NCBI GenBank assembly: GCA_920105625.2
Contig: OV050032.1
Coordinates: 109,910,542 to 109,974,541 of the forward strand
Length of the DNA stretch: 64,000 nucleotides
Direction: 5' to 3'
DNA from: Clusia tigrina
Lineage: Eukaryota; Arthropoda; Insecta; Diptera; Clusiidae
Shown piece by piece: positions 11,693 to 24,105 of this stretch. Position numbers and translations under genes: made by a program. The notes under the pieces are model-generated. The model searched no databases. It was not told the origin of the DNA and saw only the letters and a list, made by a program, of their open reading frames with translations. The first letter of the stretch is position 1; each line of letters begins with the position of its first letter.

Positions 11693-14200
11693 GAAAGGTG
11701 TAGGACGTACCGTATAGAAGTTAGGGGCGTTTGAAGTTTTATCAGTGTTTGATTTGGGCATCAAGGGTAGCATAGCTTTGAGCGATAACATAAATTGACA
11801 AGAGGCTCGGGTACTTCATTGTTACAAAATTTCAAGGTTTTATGACGCTCCAGTAAAAAGTTAGAAGCATTTGTATGTTGCAAACTTTGATAGGTGTAGG
11901 ACGTACCGTATAGAAGTTAGGGCCATTTGAAGTTTTATCAGTGTTTTATTTGGGACTCAAGGGTAGCTTAGCTTTGAGCGATAACTTAAATTGACAAGAG
12001 GCTCGGGTACTTCATTGTTACAAAATTTCAAGGTTTTATGACGCTCTAGTAAAAAGTTACAAGCATTTGTATGTTGCAAACTTTGATAGTTGTTGGACGT
12101 ACCGTATAGAAGATAGGGCCATTTGAAGTTTTATCAGTGTTTGATTTGGGACTCAAGGGTAGCATAGCTTTGAGCGATGTCTTAAATTGACAAGAGGCTC
12201 GAGTACTTTATTGTTACAAAATTTCAAGGTTTTATGACGCTCCAGTAAAAAATTACAAGCATTTGTATGTTGCAAACTTTGATAGGTGTAGGACGTACCG
12301 TATAGAAGTTTGGGGCGTTTGAAGTTTTATCAGCGTTTGATTTGGGACTCAAGGGTAGCATAGCTTTGAGCGATGGCTTAAATTGACAAGAGGCTCGAGT
12401 ACTTTATTGTTACAAAATTTCAAGGTTTTATGACGCTCCAGTAAAAAGATAAAAGCATTTGTATGTTGCAAACTTTGATAGGTGTAGAACGTACCGTAAA
12501 GAAGTTAGGGGCGTTTGAAGTTTTATCAGTGTTTGATTTGGGACTCTAGGGTAGCATAGCTTTGAGCGATAACTTAAATTGACAAGATGCCCGAGTACTT
12601 TATTGTTACAAAATTTCAAGGTTTTATGACGCTCCAGTAAAAATTTACAAGCATTTGTATGTTGCAAACTTTGATAGGTGTAGGACGTACCGTATAGAAG
12701 TTAGGGGCGTTTGAAGTTTTATCAGCGTTTGATTTGGGACTCAAGGGTAGCATAGCTTTGAGCGATGGCCTAAATTGACAAGAGGCTCGAGTACTTTATT
12801 GTTACAAAATTTCTATGTTTTATGACGCTCCAGAAAAAAGTTACAAGCATTTGTATGTTGCAAACTTTGATAGGTGTAGGACGTACCGTGTAGAAGTTAG
12901 GGGCGTTTGGAGTTTTATCAGTGTTTGATTTGGGACTCTAGGGTAGCATAGTTTTGAGCGATAGCTTAAATTGACAAGAGGCTCGGGTACTTCATTGTTA
13001 CAAAATTTCAAGGTTTTATGACGCTCCAGTAAAAAGTTACAAGCATTTGTCTGTTGCAAACTTTGATAGGTGTAGGACGTACCGTAAAGAAGTTAGGGTC
13101 GTTTGAAGTTTTATCAGTGTTTGATTTGGACTCTAGGGTAGCATAGCTTTGAGCGATAGCTTAAATTGACAAGAGGCTCGGGTACTTCATTGTTACAAAA
13201 TTTCAAGGTTTTATGACGCTCCAGTAAAAAGTTACAAGCATTTGTATGTTGCAAACTTTGATAGGTGAAGGACGTACCGTATAGAAGTTAGGGCCATTTG
13301 AGGTTTTATCAGTGTTTGATTTGGGACTCAAGGGTAGCATAGCTTTGTGCGATGGCTTAAATTGACAAGAGGCTCGAGTACTTTATTGTTACAAAATTTC
13401 AAGGTTTTATGACGCTCCAGTAAAAAGTTACAAGCATTTGAATGATGCGAACTTTGATAGGTGTAGGACATGCCGTAAAGAAGTTAGAGGCGTTTGAAGT
13501 TTTATCAGTTTTTGATTTGGGACTCTGGGGTAGCATAGCTTTGAGCGATAACTTAAATTGACAAGAGGCTCGAGTACTTTATTGTTACAAAATTTCAAGG
13601 TTTTATGACGCTCCAGTAAAAAGTTACAAGCATTTGTATGTTGCAAACTTTGAAAGGTGTAGGACGTACCGTATAGAAGTTAGGGCCATTTGAAGTTTTA
13701 TCAGTGTTTGATTTGGGACTCAAGGGTAGCATAGCTTTGAGCGATGGCTTAAATTGACAAGAGGCTCGAGTACTTTATTGTTCCAAAATTTCAAGGTTTT
13801 ATGACGCTCCAGTAAAAAGTTACAAGCATTTGTATGTTGCAAACTTTGATAGGTGTAGGACGTACCGTATATAAGTTAGGGGCGTTTGAAGTTTTATCAG
13901 CGTTTGATATGGGACTCAAGGGTAGCAAAGCTTTGAGCGATGGCTTAAATTGACAAGAGGCTCGAGTACTTTATTGTTACAAAATTTCAAGGATTTATGG
14001 CGCTCCAGTAAAAAGATACAAGCATTTGTATGTTGCAAACTTTGATAGGTGTAGGACGTACCGTAAAGAAGTTAGGGGCGTTTGAAGTTTTATCAGTGTT
14101 TGATTTGGGACTCTAGGGTAGCATAGCTTTGAGCGATAACTTAAATTGACAAGATGCCCGAGTACTTTATTGTTACAAAATTTCAAGGTTTTATGACGCT
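10100..14200. repeat. 23-mer higher-order repeat, copy 1 (offset 4507 bp)
   Basis: About 4.1 kb recurs 4507 bp downstream, which is 23 monomers minus 1 bp. Shared rare changes include GTAGAACGTACC (12482 and 16989), AAATTTACAAG (12642 and 17149), TTGTCTGTTGC (13048 and 17555) and the 1-bp loss in GATTTGGACTC. The length equals a 12-mer (2352) plus an 11-mer carrying that loss (2155), and both offsets are seen on their own nearby, so the 23-mer looks like a compound HOR. It overlaps copy 2 of the 12-mer. Confidence 0.85.
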
Positions 14201-14606
14201 CCAGTAAAAAGATACAAGCATTTGTATGTTGCAAACTTTGATAGGTATAGGACGTACCGTAAAGAAGTTAGGGGCGTTTGAAGTTTTATCAGTGTTTGAT
14301 TTGGGACTCTAGGGTAGCATAGCTTTGAGCGATAACTTAAATTGACAAGATGCCCGAGTACTTTATTGTTACAAAATTTCAAGGTTTTATGACGCTCCAG
14401 TAAAAAGTTACAAGCATTTGTATGTTGCAAACTTTGATAGGTGTAGGACGTACCGTATAGAAGTTAGGGGCGTTTGAAGTTTTATCAGCGTTTGATTTGG
14501 GACTCAAGGGTAGCATAGCTTTGAGCGATGGCCTAAATTGACAAGAGGCTCGAGTACTTTATTGTTACAAAATTTCTATGTTTTATGACGCTCCAGAAAA
14601 AAGTTA
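14201..14606. repeat. Two-monomer spacer between 23-mer copies
   Basis: About two monomers separate the best-matching parts of the two 23-mer copies. The first repeats the GATAC/AAAGAAG/GACTCTAG/TGCCCGAG monomer directly before it, so it resembles a local single-monomer duplication. It carries a private GATAGGTATAGG change at 14241. Confidence 0.65.
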
Positions 14607-17600
14607 CAAGCATTTGTATGTTGCAAACTTTGATAGGTGTAGGACGTACCGTATAGAAGTTAGGGGCGTTTGAAGTTTTATCAGCGTTTGATTTGGGACT
14701 CAAGGGTAGCATAGCTTTGAGCGATGGCTTAAATTGACAAGAGGCTCGAGTACTTTATTGTTACAAAATTTCAAGGTTTTATGACGCTCCAGTAAAAAGA
14801 TACAAGCATTTGTATGTTGCAAACTTTGATAGGTGTAGGACGTACCGTATAGAAGTTAGGGGCGTTTGAAGTTTTATCAGTGTTTGATTTGGGACTCAAG
14901 GGTAGCATAGCTTTGAGCGATAACTTAAATTGACAAGATGCCCGAGTACTTTATTGTTACAAAATTTCAAGGTTTTATGACGCTCCAGTAAAAAGTTACA
15001 AGCATTTGTATGTTGCAAACTTTGATAGGTGTAGGACGTACCGTATAGAAGTTAGGGGCGTTTGAAGTTTTATCAGCGTTTGATTTGGGACTCAAGGGTA
15101 GCATAGCTTTGAGCGATGGCCTAAATTGACAAGAGGCTCGAGTACTTTATTGTTACAAAATTTCTATGTTTTATGACGCTCCAGAAAAAAGTTACAAGCA
15201 TTTGTATGTTGCAAACTTTGATAGGTGTAGGACGTACCGTGTAGAAGTTAGGGGCGTTTGGAGTTTTATCAGTGTTTGATTTGGGACTCTGGGGTAGCAT
15301 AGCTTTGAGCGATAGCTTAAATTGACAAGAGGCTCGGGTACTTCATTGTTACAAAATTTCAAGGTTTTATAACGCTCCAGTAAAAAGTTACAAACATTTG
15401 TATGTTGCAAGTTTTGATAGGTGTAGGACGTACCGTATAGAAGTTAGGGCTATTTGAAGTTTTATCAGTGTTTGATTTGGGACTCTAGGGTAGCATAGCT
15501 TTGAGCGATAGCTTAAATTGACAAGAGGCTCGAGTACTTTATTGTTACAAAACTTCAAGGTTTTATGACGCTCCAGTAAAAAGTTACAAGCATTTGAATG
15601 TTGCAAACTTTGATAGGTGTAGGACGTACCGTAAAGAAGTTAGAGGCGTTTGAAGTTTTATCAGTGTTTGATTTGGGACTCTGGGGTAGCATAGCTTTGA
15701 GCGATAACTTAAATTGACAAGAGGCTCGGGTACTTTATTGTTACAAAATTTCAAGGTTCTATGACGCTCCAGTAAAAAGTTACAAGCATTTGAATGTTGC
15801 GAACTTTGATAGGTGTAGGACGTACCGTAAATAAGTTAGGGCCAATTGAAGTTCTCTCAGTGTTTGATTTGGGACTCTAGGGTAGCATAGCTTTGAGCGA
15901 TGGCCTAAATTGACAAGAGGCTCGAGTACTTTATTGTTACAACATTTCAAGGTTTTATGGCGCTCCAGTAAAAAGGTACAAGCATTTGTATGTTGCAAAC
16001 TTTGATAGGTGTAGGACGTACCGTAAAGAAGTTAGGGGCGTTTGAAGTTTTATCAGTGTTTGATTTGAGACTCTAGGGTAGCACAGCTTTGAGCGATGGC
16101 TTAAATTGACAAGAGGCTCGAGTACTTTATTGCTACAAAATTTCAAGGTTTTATGACGCTCCAGTAAAAAGTTACAAGCATTTGTATGTTGCAAACTTTG
16201 AAAGGTGTAGGACGTACCGTATAGAAGTTAGGGGCGTTTGAAGTTTTATCAGTGTTTGATTTGGGCATCAAGGGTAGCATAGCTTTGAGCGATAACATAA
16301 ATTGACAAGAGGCTCGGGTACTTCATTGTTACAAAATTTCAAGGTTTTATGACGCTCCAGTAAAAAGTTACAAGCATTTGTATGTTGCAAACTTTGATAG
16401 GTGTAGGACGTACCGTATAGAAGTTAGGGCCATTTGAAGTTTTATCAGTGTTTTATTTGGGACTCAAGGGTAGCTTAGCTTTGAGCGATAACTTAAATTG
16501 ACAAGAGGCTCGGGTACTTCATTGTTACAAAATTTCAAGGTTTTATGACGCTCTAGTAAAAAGTTACAAGCATTTGTATGTTGCAAACTTTGATAGTTGT
16601 TGGACGTACCGTATAGAAGATAGGGCCATTTGAAGTTTTATCAGTGTTTGATTTGGGACTCAAGGGTAGCATAGCTTTGAGCGATGTCTTAAATTGACAA
16701 GAGGCTCGAGTACTTTATTGTTACAAAATTTCAAGGTTTTATGACGCTCCAGTAAAAAATTACAAGCATTTGTATGTTGCAAACTTTGATAGGTGTAGGA
16801 CGTACCGTATAGAAGTTTGGGGCGTTTGAAGTTTTATCAGCGTTTGATTTGGGACTCAAGGGTAGCATAGCTTTGAGCGATGGCTTAAATTGACAAGAGG
16901 CTCGAGTACTTTATTGTTACAAAATTTCAAGGTTTTATGACGCTCCAGTAAAAAGATAAAAGCATTTGTATGTTGCAAACTTTGATAGGTGTAGAACGTA
17001 CCGTAAAGAAGTTAGGGGCGTTTGAAGTTTTATCAGTGTTTGATTTGGGACTCTAGGGTAGCATAGCTTTGAGCGATAACTTAAAGTGACAAGATGCCCG
17101 AGTACTTTATTGTTACAAAATTTCAAGGTTTTATGACGCTCCAGTAAAAATTTACAAGCATTTGTATGTTGCAAACTTTGATAGGTGTAGGACGTACCGT
17201 ATAGAAGTTAGGGGCGTTTGAAGTTTTATCAGCGTTTGATTTGGGACTCAAGGGTAGCATAGCTTTGAGCGATGGCCTAAATTGACAAGAGGCTCGAGTA
17301 CTTTATTGTTACAAAATTTCTATGTTTTATGACGCTCCAGAAAAAAGTTACAAGCATTTGTATGTTGCAAACTTTGATAGGTGTAGGACGTACCGTGTAG
17401 AAGTTAGGGGCGTTTGGAGTTTTATCAGTGTTTGATTTGGGACTCTAGGGTAGCATAGTTTTGAGCGATAGCTTAAATTGACAAGAGGCTCGGGTACTTC
17501 ATTGTTACAAAATTTCAAGGTTTTATGACGCTCCAGTAAAAAGTTACAAGCATTTGTCTGTTGCAAACTTTGATAGGTGTAGGACGTACCGTAAAGAAGT

Positions 17601-18710
17601 TAGGGTCGTTTGAAGTTTTATCAGTGTTTGATTTGGACTCTAGGGTAGCATAGCTTTGAGCGATAGCTTAAATTGACAAGAGGCTCGGGTACTTCATTGT
17701 TACAAAATTTCAAGGTTTTATGACGCTCCAGTAAAAAGTTACAAGCATTTGTATGTTGCAAACTTTGATAGGTGAAGGACGTACCGTATAGAAGTTAGGG
17801 CCATTTGAGGTTTTATCAGTGTTTGATTTGGGACTCAAGGGTAGCATAGCTTTGTGCGATGGCTTAAATTGACAAGAGGCTCGAGTACTTTATTGTTACA
17901 AAATTTCAAGGTTTTATGACGCTCCAGTAAAAAGTTACAAGCATTTGAATGATGCGAACTTTGATAGGTGTAGGACATGCCGTATAGAAGTTAGAGGCGT
18001 TTGAAGTTTTATCAGTGTTTGATTTGGGACTCTGGGGTAGCATAGCTTTGAGCGATAACTTAAATTGACAAGAGGCTCGAGTACTTTATTGTTACAAAAT
18101 TTCAAGGTTTTATGACGCTCCAGTAAAAAGTTACAAGCATTTGTATGTTGCAAACTTTGAAAGGTGTAGGACGTACCGTATAGAAGTTAGGGCCATTTGA
18201 AGTTTTATCAGTGTTTGATTTGGGACTCAAGGGTAGCATAGCTTTGAGCGATGGCTTAAATTGACAAGAGGCTCGAGTACTTTATTGTTCCAAAATTTCA
18301 AGGATTTATGACGCTCCAGTAAAAAGTTACAAGCATTTGTATGTTGCAAACTTTGATAGGTGTAGGACGTACCGTATATAAGTTAGGGGCGTTTGAAGTT
18401 TTATCAGCGTTTGATATGGGACTCAAGGGTAGCAAAGCTTTGAGCGATGGCTTAAATTGACAAGAGGCTCGAGTACTTTATTGTTACAAAATTTCAAGGA
18501 TTTATGGCGCTCCAGTAAAAAGATACAAGCATTTGTATGTTGCAAACTTTGATAGGTGTAGGACGTACCGTAAAGAAGTTAGGGGCGTTTGAAGTTTTAT
18601 CAGTGTTTGATTTGGGACTCTAGGGTAGCATAGCTTTGAGCGATAACTTAAATTGACAAGATGCCCGAGTACTTTATTGTTACAAAATTTCAAGGTTTTA
18701 TGACGCTCCA
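14607..18710. repeat. 23-mer higher-order repeat, copy 2
   Basis: The order and rare variants match 10.1-14.2 kb. Private differences include AACATTTC near 15942, GCACAGC near 16082, TTAAAGTGAC near 17083 and AAGGATTTATG near 18300. The match ends near 18710, where GGTAC and GGTGGAGG replace the expected GATAC and GGTATAGG. No gene or inserted element is present. Confidence 0.85.
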
Positions 18711-21589
18711 GTAAAAAGGTACAAGCATTTGTATGTTGCAAACTTTGATAGGTGGAGGACGTACCGTATAGAAGTTAGGGGCGTTTGAAGTTTTATCAGC
18801 GTTTGATTTGGGACTCAAGGGTAGCATAGCTTTGAGCGATGGCCTAAATTGACAAGAGGCTCGAGTACTTTATTGTTACAAAATTTCAAGGTTTTATGAC
18901 GCTCCAGTAAAAAGTTACAAGCATTTGTATGTTGCAAACTTTGATAGGTGTAGGACGTACCGTATAGAAGTTAGGGGCGTTTGAAGTTTTATCAGCGTTT
19001 GATTTGGGACTCAAGGGTAGCATAGCTTTGAGCGATGGCTTAAATTGACAAGAGGCTCGAGTACTTTATTGTTACAAAATTTCAAGGTTTTATGACGCTC
19101 CAGTAAAAAGATACAAGCATTTGTATGTTGCAAACTTTGATAGGTGTAGGACGTACCGTAAAGAAGTTAGGGGCGTTTGAAGTTTTATCAGTGTTTGATT
19201 TGGGACTCTAGGGTAGCATAGCTTTGAGCGATAACTTAAATTGACAAGATGCCCGAGTACTTTATTGTTACAAAATTTCAAGGTTTTATGACGCTCCAGT
19301 AAAAAGTTACAAGCATTTGTATGTTGCAAACTTTGATAGGTGTAGGACGTACCGTATAGAAGTTAGGGGCGTTTGAAGTTTTATCAGCGTTTGATTTGGG
19401 ACTCAAGGGTAGCATAGCTTTGAGCGATGGCCTAAATTGACAAGAGGCTCGAGTACTTTATTGTTACAAAATTTCTATGTTTTATGACGCTCCAGAAAAA
19501 AGTTACAAGCATTTGTATGTTGCAAACTTTGATAGGTGTAGGACGTAACGTATAGAAGTTAGGGGCGTTTGAAGTTTTATCAGTGTTTGATTTGGGACTC
19601 TAGGGTAGCATAGTTTTGAGCGATAGCTTAAATTGACAAGAGGCTCGGGTACTTCATTGTTACAAAATTTCAAGGTTTTATGACGCTCCAGTAAAAAGTT
19701 ACAAGCATTTGTCTGTTGCAAACTTTGATAGGTGTAGGACGTACCGTAAAGAAGTTAGGGTCGTTTGAAGTTTTATCAGTGTTTGATTTGGACTCTAGGG
19801 TAGCATAGCTTTGAGCGATGGCTTAAATTGACAAGAGGCTCGGGTACTTCATTGTTACAAAATTTCAAGGTTTTATGACGCTCCAGTAAAAAGTTACAAG
19901 CATTTGTATGTTGCAAACTTTGATAGGTGAAGGACGTACCGTATAGAAGTTAGGGCCATTTGAGGTTTTATCAGTGTTTGATTTGGGACTCAAGGGTAGC
20001 ATAGCTTTGTGCGATGGCTTAAATTGACAAGAGGCTCGAGTACTTTATTGTTACAAAATTTCAAGGTTTTATGACGCTCCAGTAAAAAGTTACAAGCATT
20101 TGAATGATGCGAACTTTGATAGGTGTAGGACATGCCGTAAAGAAGTTAGGGCCATTTGAGGTTTTATCAGTGTTTGATTTGGGACTCAAGGGTAGCATAG
20201 CTTTGTGCGATGGCTTAAATTGACAAGAGGCTCGAGTACTTTATTGTTACAAAATTTCAAGGTTTTATGACGCTCCAGTAAAAAGTTACAAGCATTTGAA
20301 TGATGCGAACTTTGATAGGTGTAGGACATGCCGTAAAGAAGTTAGAGGCGTTTGAAGTTTTATCAGTGTTTGATTTGGGACTCTGGGGTAGCATAGCTTT
20401 GAGCGATAACTTAAATTGACAAGAGGCTCGAGTACTTTATTGTTACAAAATTTCAAGGTTTTATGACGCTCCAGTAAAAAGTTACAAGCATTTGTATGTT
20501 GCAAACTTTGATAGGTGTAGGACGTACCGTATATAAGTTAGGGGCGTTTGAAGTTTTATCAGCGTTTGATTTGGGACTCAAGGGTAGCAAAGCTTTGAGC
20601 GATGGCTTAAATTGACAAGAGGCTCGAGTACTTTATTGTTACAAAATTTCAAGGATTTATGACGCTCCAGTAAAAAGATACAAGCATTTGTATGTTGCAA
20701 ACTTTGATAGGTGTAGGACGTACCGTAAAGAAGTTAGGGGCGTTTGAAGTTTTATCAGTGTTTGATTTGGGACTCTAGGGTAGCATAGCTTTGAGCGATA
20801 ACTTAAATTGACAAGATGCCCGAGTACTTTATTGTTACAAAATTTCAAGGTTTTATGACGCTCCAGTAAAAAGTTACAAGCATTTGTATGTTGCAAACTT
20901 TGATAGGTGTAGGACGTACCGTATAGAAGTTAGGGGCGTTTGAAGTTTTATCAGCGTTTGATTTGGGACACAAGGGTAGCATAGCTTTGAGCGATGGCCT
21001 AAATTGACAAGAGGCTCGAGTACTTTATTGTTACAAAATTTCAAGGTTTTATGACGCTCCAGTAAAAGTTACAATCATTTGTATGTTGCAAACTTTGATA
21101 GGTGTAGGACGTACCGTATAGAAGTTAGGGGCGTTTGAAGTTTTATCAGTGTTTGATTTGGGCATCAAGGGTAGCATAGCTTTGAGCGATAACATAAATT
21201 GACAAGAGGCTCGGGTACTTCATTGTTACAAAATTTCAAGGTTTTATGACGCTCCAGTAAAAAGTTACAAGCATTTGTATGTTGCAAACTTTGATGGGTG
21301 TAGGACGTACCGTATAGAAGTTAGGGCCATTTGAAGTTTTATCAGTGTTTTATTTGGGACTCAGGGGTAGCATAGCTTTGAGCGATGTCTTAAATTGACA
21401 AGAGGCTCGAGTACTTTATTGTTACAAAATTTCAAGGTTTTATGACGCTCCAGTAAAAAGTTACAAGCATTTGTATGTTGCAAACTTTGATAGGTGTAGG
21501 ACGTACCGTATAGAAGTTAGGGGCGTTTGGAGTTTTATCAGTGTTTGATTTGGGACTCTAGGGTAGCATAGTTTTGAGCGATAGCTTAA
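18711..21589. repeat. Array segment with 11-mer offset copies and a one-monomer duplication
   Basis: Units here match upstream blocks at 2155 bp (11 monomers minus 1), for example 17348 with 19503 and 18502 with 20657. At about 20050-20440 the monomer with GATGCGAACTTTG and GGACATGCCG occurs twice in direct succession, a single-monomer slip. The same doublet appears near 24.2-24.4 kb, so the slip was later copied. About 20.30-21.48 kb recurs at about 24.60-25.78 kb (offset 4296). Confidence 0.75.
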
Positions 21590-24105
21590 ATTGACAAGAG
21601 GCTCGGGTACTTCATTGTTACAAAATTTCAAGGTTTTATGACGCTCCAGTAAAAAGTTACAAGCATTTGTCTGTTGCAAACTTTGATAGGTGTAGGACGT
21701 ACCGTAAAGAAGTTAGGGTCGTTTGAAGTTTTATCAGTGTTTGATTTGGGACTCAAGGGTAGCATAGCTTTGTGCGATGGCTTAAATTGACAAGAGGCTC
21801 GAGTACTTTATTGTTACAAAATTTCAAGGTTTTATGACGCTCCAGTAAAAAGTTACAAGCATTTGAATGATGCGAACTTTGACCGTAAAGAAGTTAGAGG
21901 CGTTTGAAGTTTTATCAGTGTTTGATTTGGGACTCTGGGGTAGCATAGCTTTGAGCGATAACTTAAATTGACAAGAGGCTCGGGTACTTTATTGTTACAA
22001 AATTTCAAGGTTTTATGACGCTCCAGTAAAAAGTTACAAGCATTTGTATGTTGCAAACTTTGAAAGGTGTAGGACGTACCGTATAGAAGTTAGGGCCATT
22101 TGAAGTTTTATCAGTGTTTGATTTGGGACTCAAGGGTAGCATAGCTTTGAGCAATGGTTTAAATTGACAAGAGGCTCAATTACTTTATTGTTACAAAATT
22201 TCAAGGTTTTATGACGCTGCAGTAAAAAGTTACAAGCATTTGAATGTTGCGAACTTTGATAGGTGTAGGACATACCGTATAGAAGTTAGGGCCAATTGAA
22301 GTTCTCTCAGTGTTTGATTTGGGACTCTAGGGTAGCATAGCTTTGAGCGATAACTTAAATTGACAAGATGCTCGAGTACTTTATTGTTGCAAAATTTCAA
22401 GGTTTTATGACGCTCCAGTAAAAAGTTACAAGCATTTGTATGTTGCAAACTTTGATAGGTGTAGGACGTACCGTAAAGAAGTTAGGGGCATTTGAAGTTT
22501 TATCAGTGTTTGATTTGGGACTCTAGGGTAGCATAGCTTTGAGCGATGGCCTAAATTGACAAGAGGCTCGAGTACTTTATTGTTACAAAGTTTCTAGGTT
22601 TTATGGCGCTCCAGTAAAAAGGTACAAGCATTTGTATGTTGCAAACTTTGATAGGTGTAGGACGTACCGTAAAGAAGTTAGGGGCGTTTGAAGTTTTATC
22701 AGTGTTTGATTTGAGACTCTAGGGTAGCATAGCTTTGAGCGATGGCTTAAATTGACAAGAGGCTCGAGTACTTTATTGTTACAAAATTTCAAGGTTTTAT
22801 GACGCTCCAGTAAAAAGTTACAAGCATTTGTATGTTGCAAACTTTGAAAGGTGTAGGACGTACCGTATAGAAGTTAGGGGCGTTTGAAGTTTTATCAGTG
22901 TTTGATTTGGGCATCAAGGGTAGCATAGCTTTGAGCGATAACATAAATTGACAAGAGGCTCGGGTACTTCATTGTTACCAAATTTCAAGGTTTTATGACG
23001 CTCCAGTAAAAAGTTACAAGCATTTCTATGTTGCAAACTTTGATAGGTGTAGGACGTACCGTATAGAAGTTAGGGCCATTTGAAGTTTTATCAGTGTTTT
23101 ATTTGGGACTCAAGGGTAGCTTAGCTTTGAGCGATAACTTAAATTGACAAGAGGCTCGGGTACTTCATTGTTACAAAATTTCAAGGTTTTATGACGCTCC
23201 AGTAAAAAGTTACAAGCATTTGTATGTTGCAAACTTTGATAGGTGTTGGACGTACCGTATAGAAGATAGGGCCATTTGAAGTTTTATCAGTGTTTGATTT
23301 GGGACTCAAGGGTAGCATAGCTTTGAGCGATGTCTTAAATTGACAAGAGGCTCGAGTACTTTATTGTTACAAAATTTCAAGGTTTTATGACGCTCCAGTA
23401 AAAAGTTACAAGCATTTGTATGTTGCAAACTTTGATAGGTGTAGGACGTACCGTATAGAAGTTAGGGCCATTCGAAGTTTTATCAGTGTTTTATTTGGGA
23501 CTCAAGGGTAGCATAGCTTTGAGCGATAACTTAAATTGACAAGAGGCTCGGGTACTTCATTGTTACAAAATTTCAAGGTTTTATGACGCTCCAGTAAAAA
23601 GATACAAGCATTTGTATGTTGCAAACTTTGATAGGTGTAGGACGTACCGTAAAGAAGTTAGGGGCGTTTGAAGTTTTATCAGTGTTTGATTTGGGACTCT
23701 AGGGTAGCATAGCTTTGAGCGATAACTTAAATTGACAAGATGCCCGAGTACTTTATTGTTACAAAATTTCAAGGTTTTATGACGCTCCAGTAAAAAGTTA
23801 CAAGCATTTGTATGTTGCAAACTTTGATAGGTGTAGGACGTACCGTATAGAAGTTAGGGGCGTTTGAAGTTTTATCAGCGTTTGATTTGGGACTCAAGGG
23901 TAGCATAGCTTTGAGCGATGGCCTAAATTGACAAGAGGCTCGAGTACTTTATTGTTACAAAATTTCTATGTTTTATGACGCTCCAGAAAATAGTTCAAAG
24001 CATTTGTATGTTGCAAACTTTGATAGGTGTAGGACGTACCGTATAGAAGTTAGGGGCGTTTAAAGTTTTATTAGTGTTTGATTTGGGCATCAAGGGTAGC
24101 ATAGC
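21590..24105. repeat. Segmental copy B1, 2.5 kb (offset 5078 to B2)
   Basis: This stretch starts before the 181-bp monomer at 21823 and ends after the CCAGAAAATAG monomer near 24000. It recurs 5078 bp downstream. Rare shared marks are the 15-bp deletion, GACGCTGCAG near 22215, ATTGTTGCAAAATTTC near 22382, ACAAAGTTTCTAGG near 22587, ATTGTTACCAAATTTC near 22975 and CATTTCTATG near 23025. A near copy with one monomer missing follows at offset 4673. Confidence 0.85.
21823..22003. repeat. 181-bp monomer (15-bp deletion), copy 1
   Basis: After GCGAACTTTGA the sequence goes straight to CCGTAAAG at 21882/21883. Fifteen bases of the usual GATAGGTGTAGGACATGCC stretch are missing, leaving a 181-bp unit. 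Five units with this exact loss occur in the window, so it arose once and spread by block duplication. Confidence 0.9.
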
